Below, one piece after another: positions 16,747 through 25,384 of a stretch of DNA of 64,000 nt (position 1 is its first letter; every line of letters starts with the position of its first letter). Source of the DNA: Hyphomicrobiales bacterium (GTDB taxonomy: Bacteria > Pseudomonadota > Alphaproteobacteria > Rhizobiales > Rhizobiaceae); assembly GCA_900468805.1 (NCBI GenBank), contig UEIF01000032.1:46519-110518 (forward strand). Direction: 5' to 3'. Under the pieces are notes generated by a model, which saw only the letters and a list, made by a program, of their open reading frames with translations, did not search any database and was not told the DNA's origin. The translations under genes were made by a program, and so were the position numbers.

Positions 16747-17475
16747 TCAATGCCGCCCGCCTTCGAGATAGGCGGCGCGAACTTCCGGATTTGCGAGCAG
16801 TTCCTTGCCGCTGCCGCTCATCGTCACCTTGCCGTTGACGAGCACATAGGCGCGGTGCGACAGCTTGAGTGCTGCGAATGCGTTCTGCTCCACGAGGAAG
16901 ACGGTCAGCCCCTCCTTCTCGTTCAGCACCTTGATGGCCTCGAAGATGCCCTTGACGATCAGCGGCGCAAGCCCGAGCGAAGGTTCGTCGAGAAGCAGGA
17001 GCTTCGGGCGCGCCATCAGCGCGCGGCCGATCGACAGCATCTGTTGCTCGCCTCCCGAAAGCGTGCCGCCGCGTTGCGACTGGCGCTCCTTGAGGCGCGG
17101 GAACATTACAAAGACCTTCTCTACGTCCTCGTTGAAATATTTGAGGTTGTCGAGGCCGGCACCCATCTGCAGGTTTTCCAGAACGGTCATGCGCGGGAAG
17201 ATACGGCGGCCTTCGGGAGACTGCGCGATACGCAGCCGCGCAATCTCATGCGTCGGCAGCTTGGTGATGTCCTGGCCGTCGAAGATGATCGAGCCGGTGC
17301 GGGCCTGCGGGCTACCGCAGATCGTCATCATCAACGTCGACTTGCCGGCACCGTTCGCGCCGATCAGGCTGACGATTTCGCCCTTCTTCACCTCGACATC
17401 GATCCCGGCGAGCGCACGGATATTGCCGTAATACGTTTCGACGCCCTGAACCTTGAGAAGCTGTTCCCCGGCCAT
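16747..17475 (-). CDS. braG: Amino-acid ABC transporter ATP-binding protein BraG (LivF type)
   Basis: A 242-residue ABC ATPase with Walker A GANGAGKST at residues 39-47, signature LSGGEQQMLSIGRAL and Walker B LLLLDEPSLGLAP. The short length and ENLQMGAG segment fit LivF/BraG. Its ATG shares a base with the braF stop, so translation is coupled. It forms the ATPase pair with BraF under the BraDE permease. Confidence 0.95.
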   Translation of the reverse strand: MAGEQLLKVQGVETYYGNIRALAGIDVEVKKGEIVSLIGANGAGKSTLMMTICGSPQARTGSIIFDGQDITKLPTHEIARLRIAQSPEGRRIFPRMTVLENLQMGAGLDNLKYFNEDVEKVFVMFPRLKERQSQRGGTLSGGEQQMLSIGRALMARPKLLLLDEPSLGLAPLIVKGIFEAIKVLNEKEGLTVFLVEQNAFAALKLSHRAYVLVNGKVTMSGSGKELLANPEVRAAYLEGGRH

Positions 17476-18341
17476 TAGATTGCGCCCCCCTCTACGATCG
17501 CAATGACCTCTTCGACTTCTTCGTCTTCGACACCGAGATAGGCCGCGATGACCTTCGGGTCGTTCTTCACGTGGTCAGGGTTACCATCGGAAATCTTCTG
17601 GCCGTATTCCAGAACGATAACGTGGTCGGAAATTTCCATGACAACCGACATGTCGTGCTCGATAAGCAGGATCGAGGTACCGGTCTCAATGCGGATGCCC
17701 TTCAGCAGCGCGTTGAGCGCTGCCGATTCGCGTGGATTGAGGCCGGCGGCAGGCTCGTCGAGGCAGAGCAGCTCCGGACCGGTGCACATGGCGCGGGCGA
17801 TTTCCAGACGACGCTGCGCGCCATACGGCAGATCGCCGGCCGGATCGTCGGCGCGGTCGATCAGATCGGCCTTTTCCAGCCAGTAGCGCGCCAGCTCGAT
17901 GGCTGCTGCTGCTTCCTTCTTGTAGGGACCGATGCCGAGAAGACCGAGCACGGTGAAACCCGAAGCTTTCATCAGCTTGTTGTGCTGGGCAACGAGCAGG
18001 TTTTCCAGAACTGTCAGGCCCGAAAACAGGCGGATATTCTGGAAAGTACGCGCGACCTTCGCTTCCTTGGTGATGCGAAAATCCGGCAGACGTTCGAGCA
18101 GATACTGCTTGCCGCTCTTCTGCGTCAGCGTGATCATGCCCATCGTCGGCTTGTAGAAACCGGTGATGCAGTTGAAGACGGTCGTCTTGCCTGCTCCGTT
18201 CGGGCCGATCAGCGCGGTGATTTCGCCGCGCTTGGCCTCGAACGAGAGGTCGTTGATGGCCATCAGGCCGCCAAACTTCATCGACAGGTGCTCGACCTTG
18301 AGCAAAGTGTCATTCGACATGGTGTTCTCGACAGGGCTCAT
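17475..18341 (-). CDS. braF: Amino-acid ABC transporter ATP-binding protein BraF (LivG type)
   Basis: A 288-residue ABC ATPase. Walker A is GPNGAGKTT, the signature-equivalent region is LPYGAQRRLEIARAM and Walker B is LLCLDEPAAGLNP. The long insert with RTFQNIRLFSGLTVLENLL is the LivG hallmark. The ATG at 18341 overlaps the braE TGA by one base and uses the AAGGAGG in the end of braE. A second ATG at 18320 is possible but less well placed. Confidence 0.95.
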   Translation of the reverse strand: MSPVENTMSNDTLLKVEHLSMKFGGLMAINDLSFEAKRGEITALIGPNGAGKTTVFNCITGFYKPTMGMITLTQKSGKQYLLERLPDFRITKEAKVARTFQNIRLFSGLTVLENLLVAQHNKLMKASGFTVLGLLGIGPYKKEAAAAIELARYWLEKADLIDRADDPAGDLPYGAQRRLEIARAMCTGPELLCLDEPAAGLNPRESAALNALLKGIRIETGTSILLIEHDMSVVMEISDHVIVLEYGQKISDGNPDHVKNDPKVIAAYLGVEDEEVEEVIAIVEGGAI

Positions 18342-19738
18342 CAACCATGGCCCTCCTTGGTAAAGCTTCCGGATATCGCCTTGCGCTCCTTGAGGAAGGC
18401 GGTCGGCTCACGCGAGCCGACGAAACCGCGCGGCTTGAACAGCATGACGATGACCATGGCGAGGCCGAAAAGCAGCATGCGATAGAGTTCCGGCGTGAAT
18501 TCCGGTCCGAAGATGACCTTGAGGAAATCCATTTCACGCAGCAGTTCCGTGCCGCCGACCATAACGACGGCAGCGATCGCGATACCCGTCAGCGAACCCA
18601 TGCCGCCCAGGACGACGATAGCGAGGATGACCGCCGATTCCAGGAACACGAAGGACTCCGGCGAGACGAAGCCCTGGCGGGCTGCGAAGAAGGAACCGGC
18701 GAAGCCGCCGAACATCGCACCGGTGGCGAAAGCCGTCAGCTTCGTCGTCACCGTGTTGATGCCGAGCGAGCGGCAGGCGATCTCGTCCTCACGCAACGCT
18801 TCCCAGGCGCGGCCGATCGGCATGCGGCGCAGGCGGATCGTCACATAGGCGGTGAGCATGCAGAGCGCCAGGATAACGTAGAACAGGAAGATCTTGTAAT
18901 AGGCCGACGACGACGGCAGGCCGAAGACCTTGGCGAAATTGTTCGCCTTGCCGACATCGAAGCTCAGGATACCGAAGACCGAAGCCTTGGCGATGCCGGA
19001 GATACCGAAGGTGCCCTTGGTCACTTCGGTCCAGTTGATGATGACGAGGCGGATGATTTCACCGAAGGCAAGCGTGACGATCGCGAGATAGTCGCCGCGC
19101 AGGCGCAGCACCGGGAAGCCGAGAATGACGCCCCAGAGAGCCGCAAAGATGCCGGCGAGCGGCAGCAGTACCCAGAAGGACAGGCCGAAATGGGCCGACA
19201 GCAGCGCGTAGGAATAGGCGCCGACCGCATAGAAGGCGACATAGCCAAGGTCGAGCAGACCGGCGAGACCGACAACGATGTTCAGTCCCCAGGCGAGCAT
19301 CACATAGATGAGGATCTGGATGCCGAAATTGTCGACCCACTTCAGCGCGCCCTGCGGACCGAGGAAATAGGCCGTCGCCAGCGGATAAACCAGCAGGAAT
19401 ACGAGGGCGATCTTCAGGAAATGCGTCCGGAAAAAGCCCTTGTCCGTCGAAATCTCCAGATCGCCCCGGCGCGCCTTGAGAAGCTTGCGCTGGTCGAGAT
19501 GCGGCTTGACGAAAACCACCATGATGAAACGGCCGATGGCGGCGACCAGCACGAAGACTGCAAGCAGACCCCAGCGCTGAACGATGATCAGCTCGTTGTT
19601 GATGTTCTGCTGCGTGCCGAGACCGACATAGAGAACGAACAGGCCAAGTGAAATGAGACCGGCGAAGAAGGCTTCCCTAAGCCCCTTCTGGACAAGCCCC
19701 GCGTTGGACTTGCCAGTGGAAGTGTCGATGTTTGCCAT
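18341..19738 (-). CDS. braE: Amino-acid ABC transporter permease BraE (LivM type)
   Basis: A 465-residue inner-membrane permease. An N-terminal extension with two helices precedes the LivM core (WGLNIVVGLAGLLDLGYVAFY, FPVLRLRGDYLAIVTLAFGE). The cytoplasmic coupling loop is GRAWEALREDEIACRSLGIN. It pairs with BraD to form the pore. It lies three bases after braD and overlaps braF. Confidence 0.95.
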   Translation of the reverse strand: MANIDTSTGKSNAGLVQKGLREAFFAGLISLGLFVLYVGLGTQQNINNELIIVQRWGLLAVFVLVAAIGRFIMVVFVKPHLDQRKLLKARRGDLEISTDKGFFRTHFLKIALVFLLVYPLATAYFLGPQGALKWVDNFGIQILIYVMLAWGLNIVVGLAGLLDLGYVAFYAVGAYSYALLSAHFGLSFWVLLPLAGIFAALWGVILGFPVLRLRGDYLAIVTLAFGEIIRLVIINWTEVTKGTFGISGIAKASVFGILSFDVGKANNFAKVFGLPSSSAYYKIFLFYVILALCMLTAYVTIRLRRMPIGRAWEALREDEIACRSLGINTVTTKLTAFATGAMFGGFAGSFFAARQGFVSPESFVFLESAVILAIVVLGGMGSLTGIAIAAVVMVGGTELLREMDFLKVIFGPEFTPELYRMLLFGLAMVIVMLFKPRGFVGSREPTAFLKERKAISGSFTKEGHG

Positions 19739-19741
19739 GAC

Positions 19742-20644
19742 TTATACCTTCTCGACTTCCGGCCGCCCAAGAATGCCCGTCGGCTTGAAAATCAGCACGA
19801 AAGCGAGGATGGCGAAGGTGGCGACATCCTTGTACGCGATGGTGAAATAGGCCGACCACAGGGATTCGATAAGACCGATCATCAGCCCCCCGAGAACGGC
19901 ACCCGGCAGCGAGCCGATGCCGCCGAGAACGGCTGCGGTGAAGGCCTTGACGCCCGGAATGAAGCCGTCATTGAACGACGCGACGCCATAATACATCAGG
20001 TACATCGTGCCGGCGACGGCTGCGAGCGCCGCCCCCATGACAAATGTAATGGAGATCGTCTGATCGACATTGACCCCGAGCAGGGCCGCCATCTTGCGGT
20101 CCTGTTCAGTAGCGCGCTGGGCTCGTCCGAGCGCCGTCTTGTTGACGATGTACCAGAAGGCCGCCAGCAGGACCACAGTGACCACAATGATGATGATCTG
20201 CTTCAGCGAGATCGAGAGACCGCCAACATTATAGACCGTGCGGACGAGCGGCGGGATCGGCTTGTTGCGCGGCCCCTGCGTGACCTGAATGAAATTCGAC
20301 AGCGTGATCGACATACCGATCGCTGTAATCAGCGGCGCCAGGCGGAATGAGCCGCGTAGCGGGCGGTAGGCGACGCGCTCGATCGTCCAGTTCCACAAAC
20401 TCGTCATCAGCATCGCGACCACAAGCATCGCCAGCAGCAATACCGCTACCGGAAGACCTGCGAAGATGGATGTGAGAACGAGAAAGACGATAAGAGCAGC
20501 GAAGCCACCGAGCATGAAAATATCGCCATGGGCGAAGTTGATCATGCCGATAATGCCGTAAACCATCGTATAGCCAATAGCCACAAGGCCATAGATGGAT
20601 CCGAGAGTCAGCCCGTTGAAGAGCTGCTGGACGAAATACTCCAT
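19742..20644 (-). CDS. braD: Amino-acid ABC transporter permease BraD (LivH type)
   Basis: A 300-residue permease with the LivH start QQLFNGLTLGSIYGLVAIGY, the segment INFAHGDIFMLGGFAAL and the loop GRAQRATEQDRKMAALLGVN. It is the first gene of the braDEFGC operon, so the operon promoter should lie in the AT-rich stretch to its right (20645-20800). Confidence 0.95.
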   Translation of the reverse strand: MEYFVQQLFNGLTLGSIYGLVAIGYTMVYGIIGMINFAHGDIFMLGGFAALIVFLVLTSIFAGLPVAVLLLAMLVVAMLMTSLWNWTIERVAYRPLRGSFRLAPLITAIGMSITLSNFIQVTQGPRNKPIPPLVRTVYNVGGLSISLKQIIIIVVTVVLLAAFWYIVNKTALGRAQRATEQDRKMAALLGVNVDQTISITFVMGAALAAVAGTMYLMYYGVASFNDGFIPGVKAFTAAVLGGIGSLPGAVLGGLMIGLIESLWSAYFTIAYKDVATFAILAFVLIFKPTGILGRPEVEKV

Positions 20645-21136
20645 ATGTCATTTCCCCTGGATGCGAACCATATTTAAGTTGCATCTCTTATTGGTTTTAT
20701 CGCCTGTGCTTTCACACAAGCCACTAGCTCGCATTGCATAGCGGTTTCATTGGAAATGTGAAGACAAAAAGGATTTACTGCGTCAGAATCTTGGGTAAAC
20801 AGGCCTAAATGGCGCAATTCAAACCAAAATCCACACAAAAGCGGCATCGATTGGCAAATTTTTAGCCAGAGCGGAATTCACCAATTAATCTTTGATGCTG
20901 AACGAAGCCACGCTGGCCTTCTGCGTAAACTGTTCCGCAAGTTGACGAAATTTCAAGCTCGAAGACGCCGCTCATTGCAAATGCCATTTTCCGAGCACTG
21001 CTCCTGACGAGCTTTGTGCAAACCGGCGAACCCATGCTAGTGTGACTGCATTCCGCCAAAGGGGTGCGGCAGCGCCGGCTATACACTATATAGTGAATGT
21101 GATCCCAAGACGAATTCGCAGACGAACGGCAGGAAT
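20645..21136. other. Divergent intergenic region braD / cysQ
   Basis: About 490 bases with no convincing gene. The half next to braD is AT-rich and should hold the bra promoter. I could not place its boxes with confidence. The half next to cysQ contains a 12-base perfect palindrome, listed separately. Confidence 0.6.
21084..21095. promoter_or_regulatory. Perfect palindrome CACTATATAGTG upstream of cysQ
   Basis: A 12-base perfect palindrome centred 47 bases before the cysQ ATG. The symmetry and position fit an operator or a core promoter region. No matching regulator is recognised. Confidence 0.4.
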
Positions 21137-21934
21137 ATGCTGAGGACATTTGAACGGGCGGCACTCGAAGCCGGCAAGGTCATCATAGAAGTCTTCGACA
21201 ACGGCTGCCCGGTGAGAATGAAGGCAGATGAAAGTCCGGTGACGATTGCCGACCAGGAGGCCGAGCGCATCATATTGGCGCATCTGGAACGCGATTTCCC
21301 TGAGATCCCCGTTATCGCCGAAGAATCGGTAGCTGCCGGCAAGGTGCCTGATATCGCCGGAAAGTCCTTCTTCCTTGTCGATCCGCTCGACGGCACCCGC
21401 GAATTCCTGGATAAGCGCCAGGAGTTCACCGTCAACATTGCATATGTGGAAAGCGGCGTTCCCATCGCCGGTATCGTCTATGCCCCGGCACTCGGCATCG
21501 CTTTTTCCGGCGAGCGCGCAAGCGCGGAGAAGCTGGTGATCGACGAGAACTTTGCGATAACGGAGAGAATGCCGATCAAAGTGCGCAAGCAGCCGGCAGA
21601 GAGTATGGCGCTCGCCAGCTTCCGGCATGACAGTCCCGAGACCAGCCTTTTTCTCGCCAGGCATGCGATCTCCAAATGTACCAACATCGGCTCGTCCCTG
21701 AAATTTTGCCTGCTGGCAGAAGGCAAGGCCGACGTCTACCCACGCTTCACCCGCACCATGGAGTGGGATACCGCGGCCGGCGACGCAGTGTTGCGCGCGG
21801 CCGGCGGATCGACCGTCACGATGGACGGCCAGCCGCTCATCTACGGCAAAACCGGCGCGGCTGCCGATTTCGACTTCGCAAATCCCCATTTCGTCTCTTG
21901 GGGCGGCACGAAGCCTGCGCTCGCACGGGCGTAG
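21137..21934 (+). CDS. cysQ: 3'(2'),5'-bisphosphate nucleotidase
   Basis: A 265-residue inositol-monophosphatase-fold enzyme that removes 3'-phosphate from PAP, the by-product of sulfate activation and sulfotransfer. Metal-binding motifs are IAEESV, DPLDGTREF and WDTAAGDAVLRAAGG. Length and motif order match CysQ. It stands alone, with a 680-base gap before the EPS gene. In rhizobia PAP removal matters for sulfated surface polymers as well as cysteine synthesis (family knowledge). Confidence 0.92.
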   Translation: MLRTFERAALEAGKVIIEVFDNGCPVRMKADESPVTIADQEAERIILAHLERDFPEIPVIAEESVAAGKVPDIAGKSFFLVDPLDGTREFLDKRQEFTVNIAYVESGVPIAGIVYAPALGIAFSGERASAEKLVIDENFAITERMPIKVRKQPAESMALASFRHDSPETSLFLARHAISKCTNIGSSLKFCLLAEGKADVYPRFTRTMEWDTAAGDAVLRAAGGSTVTMDGQPLIYGKTGAAADFDFANPHFVSWGGTKPALARA

Positions 21935-22521
21935 CGATCGCCGAAAGTTTCGCATCTTTCAGCTTTGTCGCAGGAATATCGCAACGGGGTGGTTTTCCAT
22001 CGGCGCCCTGATGCCCTTCCTCGGGAAATCACACTTGGCTTCGGTCTTCATTTTTGATTCGGAGGAGACGTCCTTCCGCTCGGACATCGCGACCTCTCGC
22101 CGCAATGTCGCCACAATCAAGGCCGCCAGCAAGCTGTGACTTCGGTAACATCGCCGCAGCAAACAGACGTAATTATGGAATATCCCGTAATTACGGAAAC
22201 CCCGTTCCGCTGGATCGTCTCATTCCCACTCTGGTACAATAGGCAACCAACTCGACCCTGGCACAACCGTGATCGCCTCGACCCTGTAGGGGATGGAGCG
22301 TTTTGGTACGGTGTGGGTGCCTGCAATCACAACCGTCGTTTGCCGTCCCGAATCTGCCAAACACATAAAATTGCTAATAAAAACCCCGGTTGAAAAATAA
22401 AACTCCTGATTTTGCATTAACTTAACGCAACTGCGAAGTTTGCTGCGCTGCGAAATTTCTCTGGACTCGGTTAAACAAATGTCGCAAATTTAGGATGTAG
22501 TAGGGTTAAACGTCGCCTAAC

Positions 22522-22544
22522 ATTGTGGCGCCTTATTGTGGCGC
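22522..22544. repeat. Near-tandem 10-base direct repeat
   Basis: ATTGTGGCGC occurs at 22522-22531 and again at 22535-22544, separated by three bases. It lies 70-90 bases before the EPS transferase start. Confidence 0.7.
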
Positions 22545-22571
22545 TAACCAAACCTGCGAATGACACCGCCG

Positions 22572-22599
22572 AAAGCTTCAAAATAAAAGCTTCAAAATA
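22572..22599. repeat. Perfect tandem 14-base repeat in the leader
   Basis: AAAGCTTCAAAATA is present twice back to back (22572-22585 and 22586-22599). It ends just before the AAAGGG ribosome-binding site of the EPS transferase. Confidence 0.85.
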
Positions 22600-22613
22600 C
22601 AAAGGGTAGATCC

Positions 22614-23339
22614 TTGAGCGTCATGGACCTTAACAAAAGTATTTCTGAAGAGAGCTTTCGCGTTCCGCCTGTTCATCAGGTAAACGCGAGGTTCCCAGTT
22701 ACCGCACTCGACAGCATCGTTCCGCCACCTGCCTCCATGCAGTTCGTGCTGAAGCGAGCCTTCGATATTTTTGCTTCGATCAGCGCACTCATCGTGCTTG
22801 CTCCGCTTCTTCTGGTCGTCGCCGCCCTGATCAAGATGGACAATCCCGGTCCGGTGCTTTTCAAGCAGACCCGCTGGGGCAAGAACTGCCGCTCCATCAA
22901 GGTCTACAAGTTCCGCTCGATGCGTACCGACATGTGCGACGTCACGGGCGTTGCCCAAACCGTGAAGAACGATCCGCGCGTCACCCGCGTCGGCGCTTTC
23001 CTGCGTCGTTCGAATATTGATGAGCTGCCACAGCTTCTCAATGTGCTGAAGGGTGACATGTCGGTTGTCGGACCGCGCTGCCATGCAATCGGCATGCGTG
23101 CCGGCGGCATGCTCTATGAAGAGCTGGTTCCGCAATATCATCATCGCCACGCAATGCGTCCCGGTATTACCGGCCTGGCTCAAATGCGCGGCCTCCGTGG
23201 TCCGACGGACCGTCCAGCCAAGGCGCGCGCCCGCATTGCCTCCGATCTCCATTATGTCGAGAACTTCTCGCTGGTGATGGATATCCGCATCATCTTCGGA
23301 ACACTTATTTCCGAGCTGAACGGCGGCAAAGGCTTCTGA
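22614..23339 (+). CDS. ExoY/PssA-type undecaprenyl-phosphate sugar phosphotransferase
   Basis: A 241-residue bacterial sugar transferase that links the first sugar-phosphate to the lipid carrier for exopolysaccharide. There is one N-terminal membrane helix (FDIFASISALIVLAPLLLVV). Conserved segments are VYKFRSMRTD, RVGAFLRRSNIDELPQLLNV, GDMSVVGPR and RPGITGLAQMRGL. The C-terminal GGKGF resembles rhizobial PssA/ExoY ends. The TTG at 22614 is seven bases from AAAGGG, while the ATG at 22623 is too far, so TTG is preferred. Its isolation from an EPS cluster fits pssA of R. leguminosarum, but I do not assign the symbol firmly. Confidence 0.88.
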   Translation: MSVMDLNKSISEESFRVPPVHQVNARFPVTALDSIVPPPASMQFVLKRAFDIFASISALIVLAPLLLVVAALIKMDNPGPVLFKQTRWGKNCRSIKVYKFRSMRTDMCDVTGVAQTVKNDPRVTRVGAFLRRSNIDELPQLLNVLKGDMSVVGPRCHAIGMRAGGMLYEELVPQYHHRHAMRPGITGLAQMRGLRGPTDRPAKARARIASDLHYVENFSLVMDIRIIFGTLISELNGGKGF

Positions 23340-23363
23340 TTGGAATTCTGATTGAAAAAGAGA

Positions 23364-23392
23364 GGGTATCGGCTGTTAGAGCAGCCGATACC
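23364..23392. terminator. Bidirectional hairpin between EPS gene and luxR-type gene
   Basis: An 11-base perfect stem (23364-23374 with 23382-23392) whose loop contains the stop codon of the minus-strand luxR-type gene. It can serve both convergent genes. Confidence 0.75.
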
Positions 23393-24122
23393 TGAATGCT
23401 CGGGCGACAGCCTGCATACGGTTGACCGAATCCAGCTTGCGCATCGCGCTCTTCAAATATCCCACCACCGTATGCGATGAGAGATCGAGAATGATCGCAA
23501 TCTCATCGCTGCTCTTGCCCGCGGCTGACCAGCGCAGGCATTCGATTTCCCGCCGGGTGAGACTTTCAGATGGCCTGTCTTCCGGCTTCTCGTCGCTCGG
23601 CAGTGTGTCCAGAAGCTCCATGCAGCCATAAACCAGCGCCGTCGCTTCTTCGTGAGAGGGCATGGCACGCGTACCGGAAAAAGCGAAGATGTATTGTTTC
23701 AGGTCAGCGTCGTGCAGCGCAAACGCGAAGGTATGCTGCAGCCCGTGCATCTGAAACATCGTGTTCAGGCGGCGGTTTTCCTGATTCGCTGCATTGCCAC
23801 CAAAAGACCCCTCCTCGCAGAAGACAGGCATGATCGTGCGCTTCATGACAGCGACCAGCTTGCTGCAATAGAAGAGGTCCGCCTCCTCGTAAAAGTTGAC
23901 GAGGCTCTGCGGCCAGTTGCTGATTAGCTTGTTTTCCAGAAAGGCCGTCCGATCCCCGCGCGGGAATACGGAAAACAGGTGGAATTCGAACCCGGCAGCC
24001 TTCGTCAGCTCGTCCAGGCGGCTTGCACCGTCGACGGCGGAAACGCCCGCAGAACGGGCTGCGAAGGGCGAAAATGCGGTATCATCGGCGCAGTCGCGGA
24101 CTGCGCGTTCACGTCTCTTCAT
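23376..24122 (-). CDS. LuxR-family solo regulator with autoinducer-like domain
   Basis: A 248-residue regulator. Residues about 40-165 resemble the ligand-binding domain of quorum-sensing LuxR proteins (NWPQSLVNFYEEADLFY), and residues 185-248 form the LuxR HTH (LTRREIECLRWSAAGKSSDE, LSSHTVVGYLKSAMRKLD). The Asp-Pro pair that usually contacts acyl-homoserine lactone is not seen at the expected place, and no luxI-type synthase is nearby. It is therefore an orphan that may bind another ligand or none. It is convergent with the EPS gene, which makes it a candidate regulator of surface polymer or motility (inference). Confidence 0.85.
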   Translation of the reverse strand: MKRRERAVRDCADDTAFSPFAARSAGVSAVDGASRLDELTKAAGFEFHLFSVFPRGDRTAFLENKLISNWPQSLVNFYEEADLFYCSKLVAVMKRTIMPVFCEEGSFGGNAANQENRRLNTMFQMHGLQHTFAFALHDADLKQYIFAFSGTRAMPSHEEATALVYGCMELLDTLPSDEKPEDRPSESLTRREIECLRWSAAGKSSDEIAIILDLSSHTVVGYLKSAMRKLDSVNRMQAVARAFRYRLL

Positions 24123-24454
24123 TCTCTTGTTCCTTCACGGGCCTGGCTTCGGCTCGGCCTCGCAACCGGCCGCGGATTGGACGCGCCGGACGATCAGGAA
24201 AGACGGCATTTGCCCCGCATCCGAAGGATACGAAGCATTCAAATGGCCATCTTTATTGATACTGCGAGAAGAACGGAGACGAAGTCTTTGCGCTCATGCT
24301 TATGTTGCAGCGCTTATAAGATTATCCGGGAAAAATATGTAACATTTATTCCGCATGGCTCCCATGCAGTCGCCTCAAATTGACGTAACGGCAGGCGATC
24401 CGCAAATCACCCCCGCTGGGCATCTAAAGTTGTTATCAAAGTGTTACGATGGGT

Positions 24455-24469
24455 TTAGGCAATTTTTAA
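24455..24469 (+). promoter_or_regulatory. CtrA-like box upstream of sciP
   Basis: TTAG, seven bases, TTAA: seven of eight positions match the CtrA consensus TTAA-N7-TTAA. It ends 51 bases before the sciP ATG. In Caulobacter sciP is activated by CtrA, which makes the site plausible, but such near-matches also occur by chance in AT-rich DNA. Confidence 0.45.
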
Positions 24470-24513
24470 ATGTGGCAAGTTAGAGTGGCGTCCGTGGTCT
24501 TGCGTTGTGTAGA

Positions 24514-24518
24514 GAGTC
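24514..24518. promoter_or_regulatory. GANTC (CcrM methylation) site at the sciP start
   Basis: GAGTC lies two bases before the sciP ATG. GANTC is the target of the cell-cycle methyltransferase CcrM in alphaproteobacteria. Confidence 0.5.
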
Positions 24519-24520
24519 CA

Positions 24521-24796
24521 ATGACCGAAATGATACGTCCCCGAGTGAAATATGTCATCGGCCCCGATGGCAGCCCCCTGACGATTGCGGATCTTCCCCC
24601 GCCGAATACGCGGCGCTGGGTCATCCGCCGGAAGGCAGAGGTTGTCGCGGCTGTTCGCGGTGGCTTGTTGAGCTTGGAAGAAGCCTGCGAGCGTTACACG
24701 CTCACTGTCGAAGAATTCCTTTCCTGGCAGTCCTCCATCAACAGTCATGGCCTCGCCGGTCTGCGCACGACGCGCATCCAGCAGTATCGCCACTGA
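24521..24796 (+). CDS. sciP: CtrA inhibitor SciP
   Basis: A 91-residue DUF1153 protein that binds CtrA and blocks transcription from CtrA-activated promoters. It contains the conserved core VKYVIGPDGSPLTIADLPPP, TRRWVIRRKAEVVAAVRGGL and the helix-turn-helix-like LSLEEACERYTLTVEEFLSW, and ends in a basic tail. The frame is open from 24470, but the ATG at 24521 gives the family length. It sits in the same 5-kb island as ctrA and chpT. It is convergent with the pqiA-like gene. Confidence 0.93.
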   Translation: MTEMIRPRVKYVIGPDGSPLTIADLPPPNTRRWVIRRKAEVVAAVRGGLLSLEEACERYTLTVEEFLSWQSSINSHGLAGLRTTRIQQYRH

Positions 24797-24816
24797 TCCC
24801 ATTCCACTCAAGTTGA

Positions 24817-25281
24817 TTATTTCGGGCCGGACGCGTTTCCATCAAGGGAATGAAGAAGGCCCGAAATCATTGCCGAGGCCGCGTAACACCAGAGGCCGGG
24901 CTGCGTAAACGCATTCGCAAGTCCCGTCGTCTTCGCCGCCGCAATCACGATCGCGACGAGCAGCACGTCCATCATGGACCACTTGGACAGATGCGGCACG
25001 ACGTTGCGATAAAACAGGCTGCCGGTGCCGCCGGCAGCCATGGATCCCGCCGCGATCCCGATCATCTTCAGAACCGGCAGGACAATCGAGACGAGCGCAA
25101 CGACTGCCGCAAGCGCCACGTCACCGCCATTCCAGAGCGAAGCCACGATTTCCAGGAGCGACGGCGTCTCGTCGAAGAACCAGAGCTTCTCGAAGCGGAC
25201 GAGCGGGAGGACGAGGCCAAGCGCCAGAAGAAACGGCGCTGTCACCAGCAGAACAGGCCGAATCGCCGAAAGCCTGCTCAA
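24817..25281 (-). CDS. PqiA-family inner-membrane protein
   Basis: A 154-residue paraquat-inducible-protein-A domain with four helices (PVLLVTAPFLLALGLVLPLV, VALAAVVALVSIVLPVLKMI, WSMMDVLLVAIVIAAAKTTG and a C-terminal helix). PqiA proteins work with MCE proteins in lipid transport across the envelope, but no mce or pqiB gene is nearby. The TTG at 25281 has AGGAGAGG seven bases upstream and is preferred to a GTG at 25332. The single-domain length is half that of E. coli PqiA. Confidence 0.8.
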   Translation of the reverse strand: MSRLSAIRPVLLVTAPFLLALGLVLPLVRFEKLWFFDETPSLLEIVASLWNGGDVALAAVVALVSIVLPVLKMIGIAAGSMAAGGTGSLFYRNVVPHLSKWSMMDVLLVAIVIAAAKTTGLANAFTQPGLWCYAASAMISGLLHSLDGNASGPK

Positions 25282-25384
25282 TTTGCCGCCTCTCCTTTGA
25301 ACACACTGTCTCCTGCCATCACGGCTTGGCACGCCGGCGCCGCCATGTCACGTTCCCGATCACATAATTCATCAGGAGACGGAC

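Larger units (their letters stand above)
21935..22613. other. Long upstream region of the EPS transferase gene
   Basis: About 680 bases without a credible gene; short frames here lack a ribosome-binding site and a family resemblance. The right third is AT-rich and carries two sets of short direct repeats just before the coding start. The length suggests a complex promoter. Confidence 0.6.
24123..24520. other. Intergenic region luxR-type gene / sciP
   Basis: About 400 bases between divergent genes with no credible coding frame. The right end is AT-rich and contains a CtrA-like box and a GANTC site just before sciP, listed separately. Confidence 0.6.

Noticed and set aside
18347..19651. A 434-codon open frame opposite braE
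   Set aside because: Antisense shadow of a membrane-protein gene, with the same charged composition.
22136..22393. An 85-codon frame between cysQ and the EPS gene
   Set aside because: No ribosome-binding site, no recognisable sequence, and a codon pattern unlike its neighbours.
23979..24002. A tRNA T-loop-like GGAATTCGAACCC
   Set aside because: It lies inside the luxR-type coding frame with no acceptor stem or anticodon arm around it.
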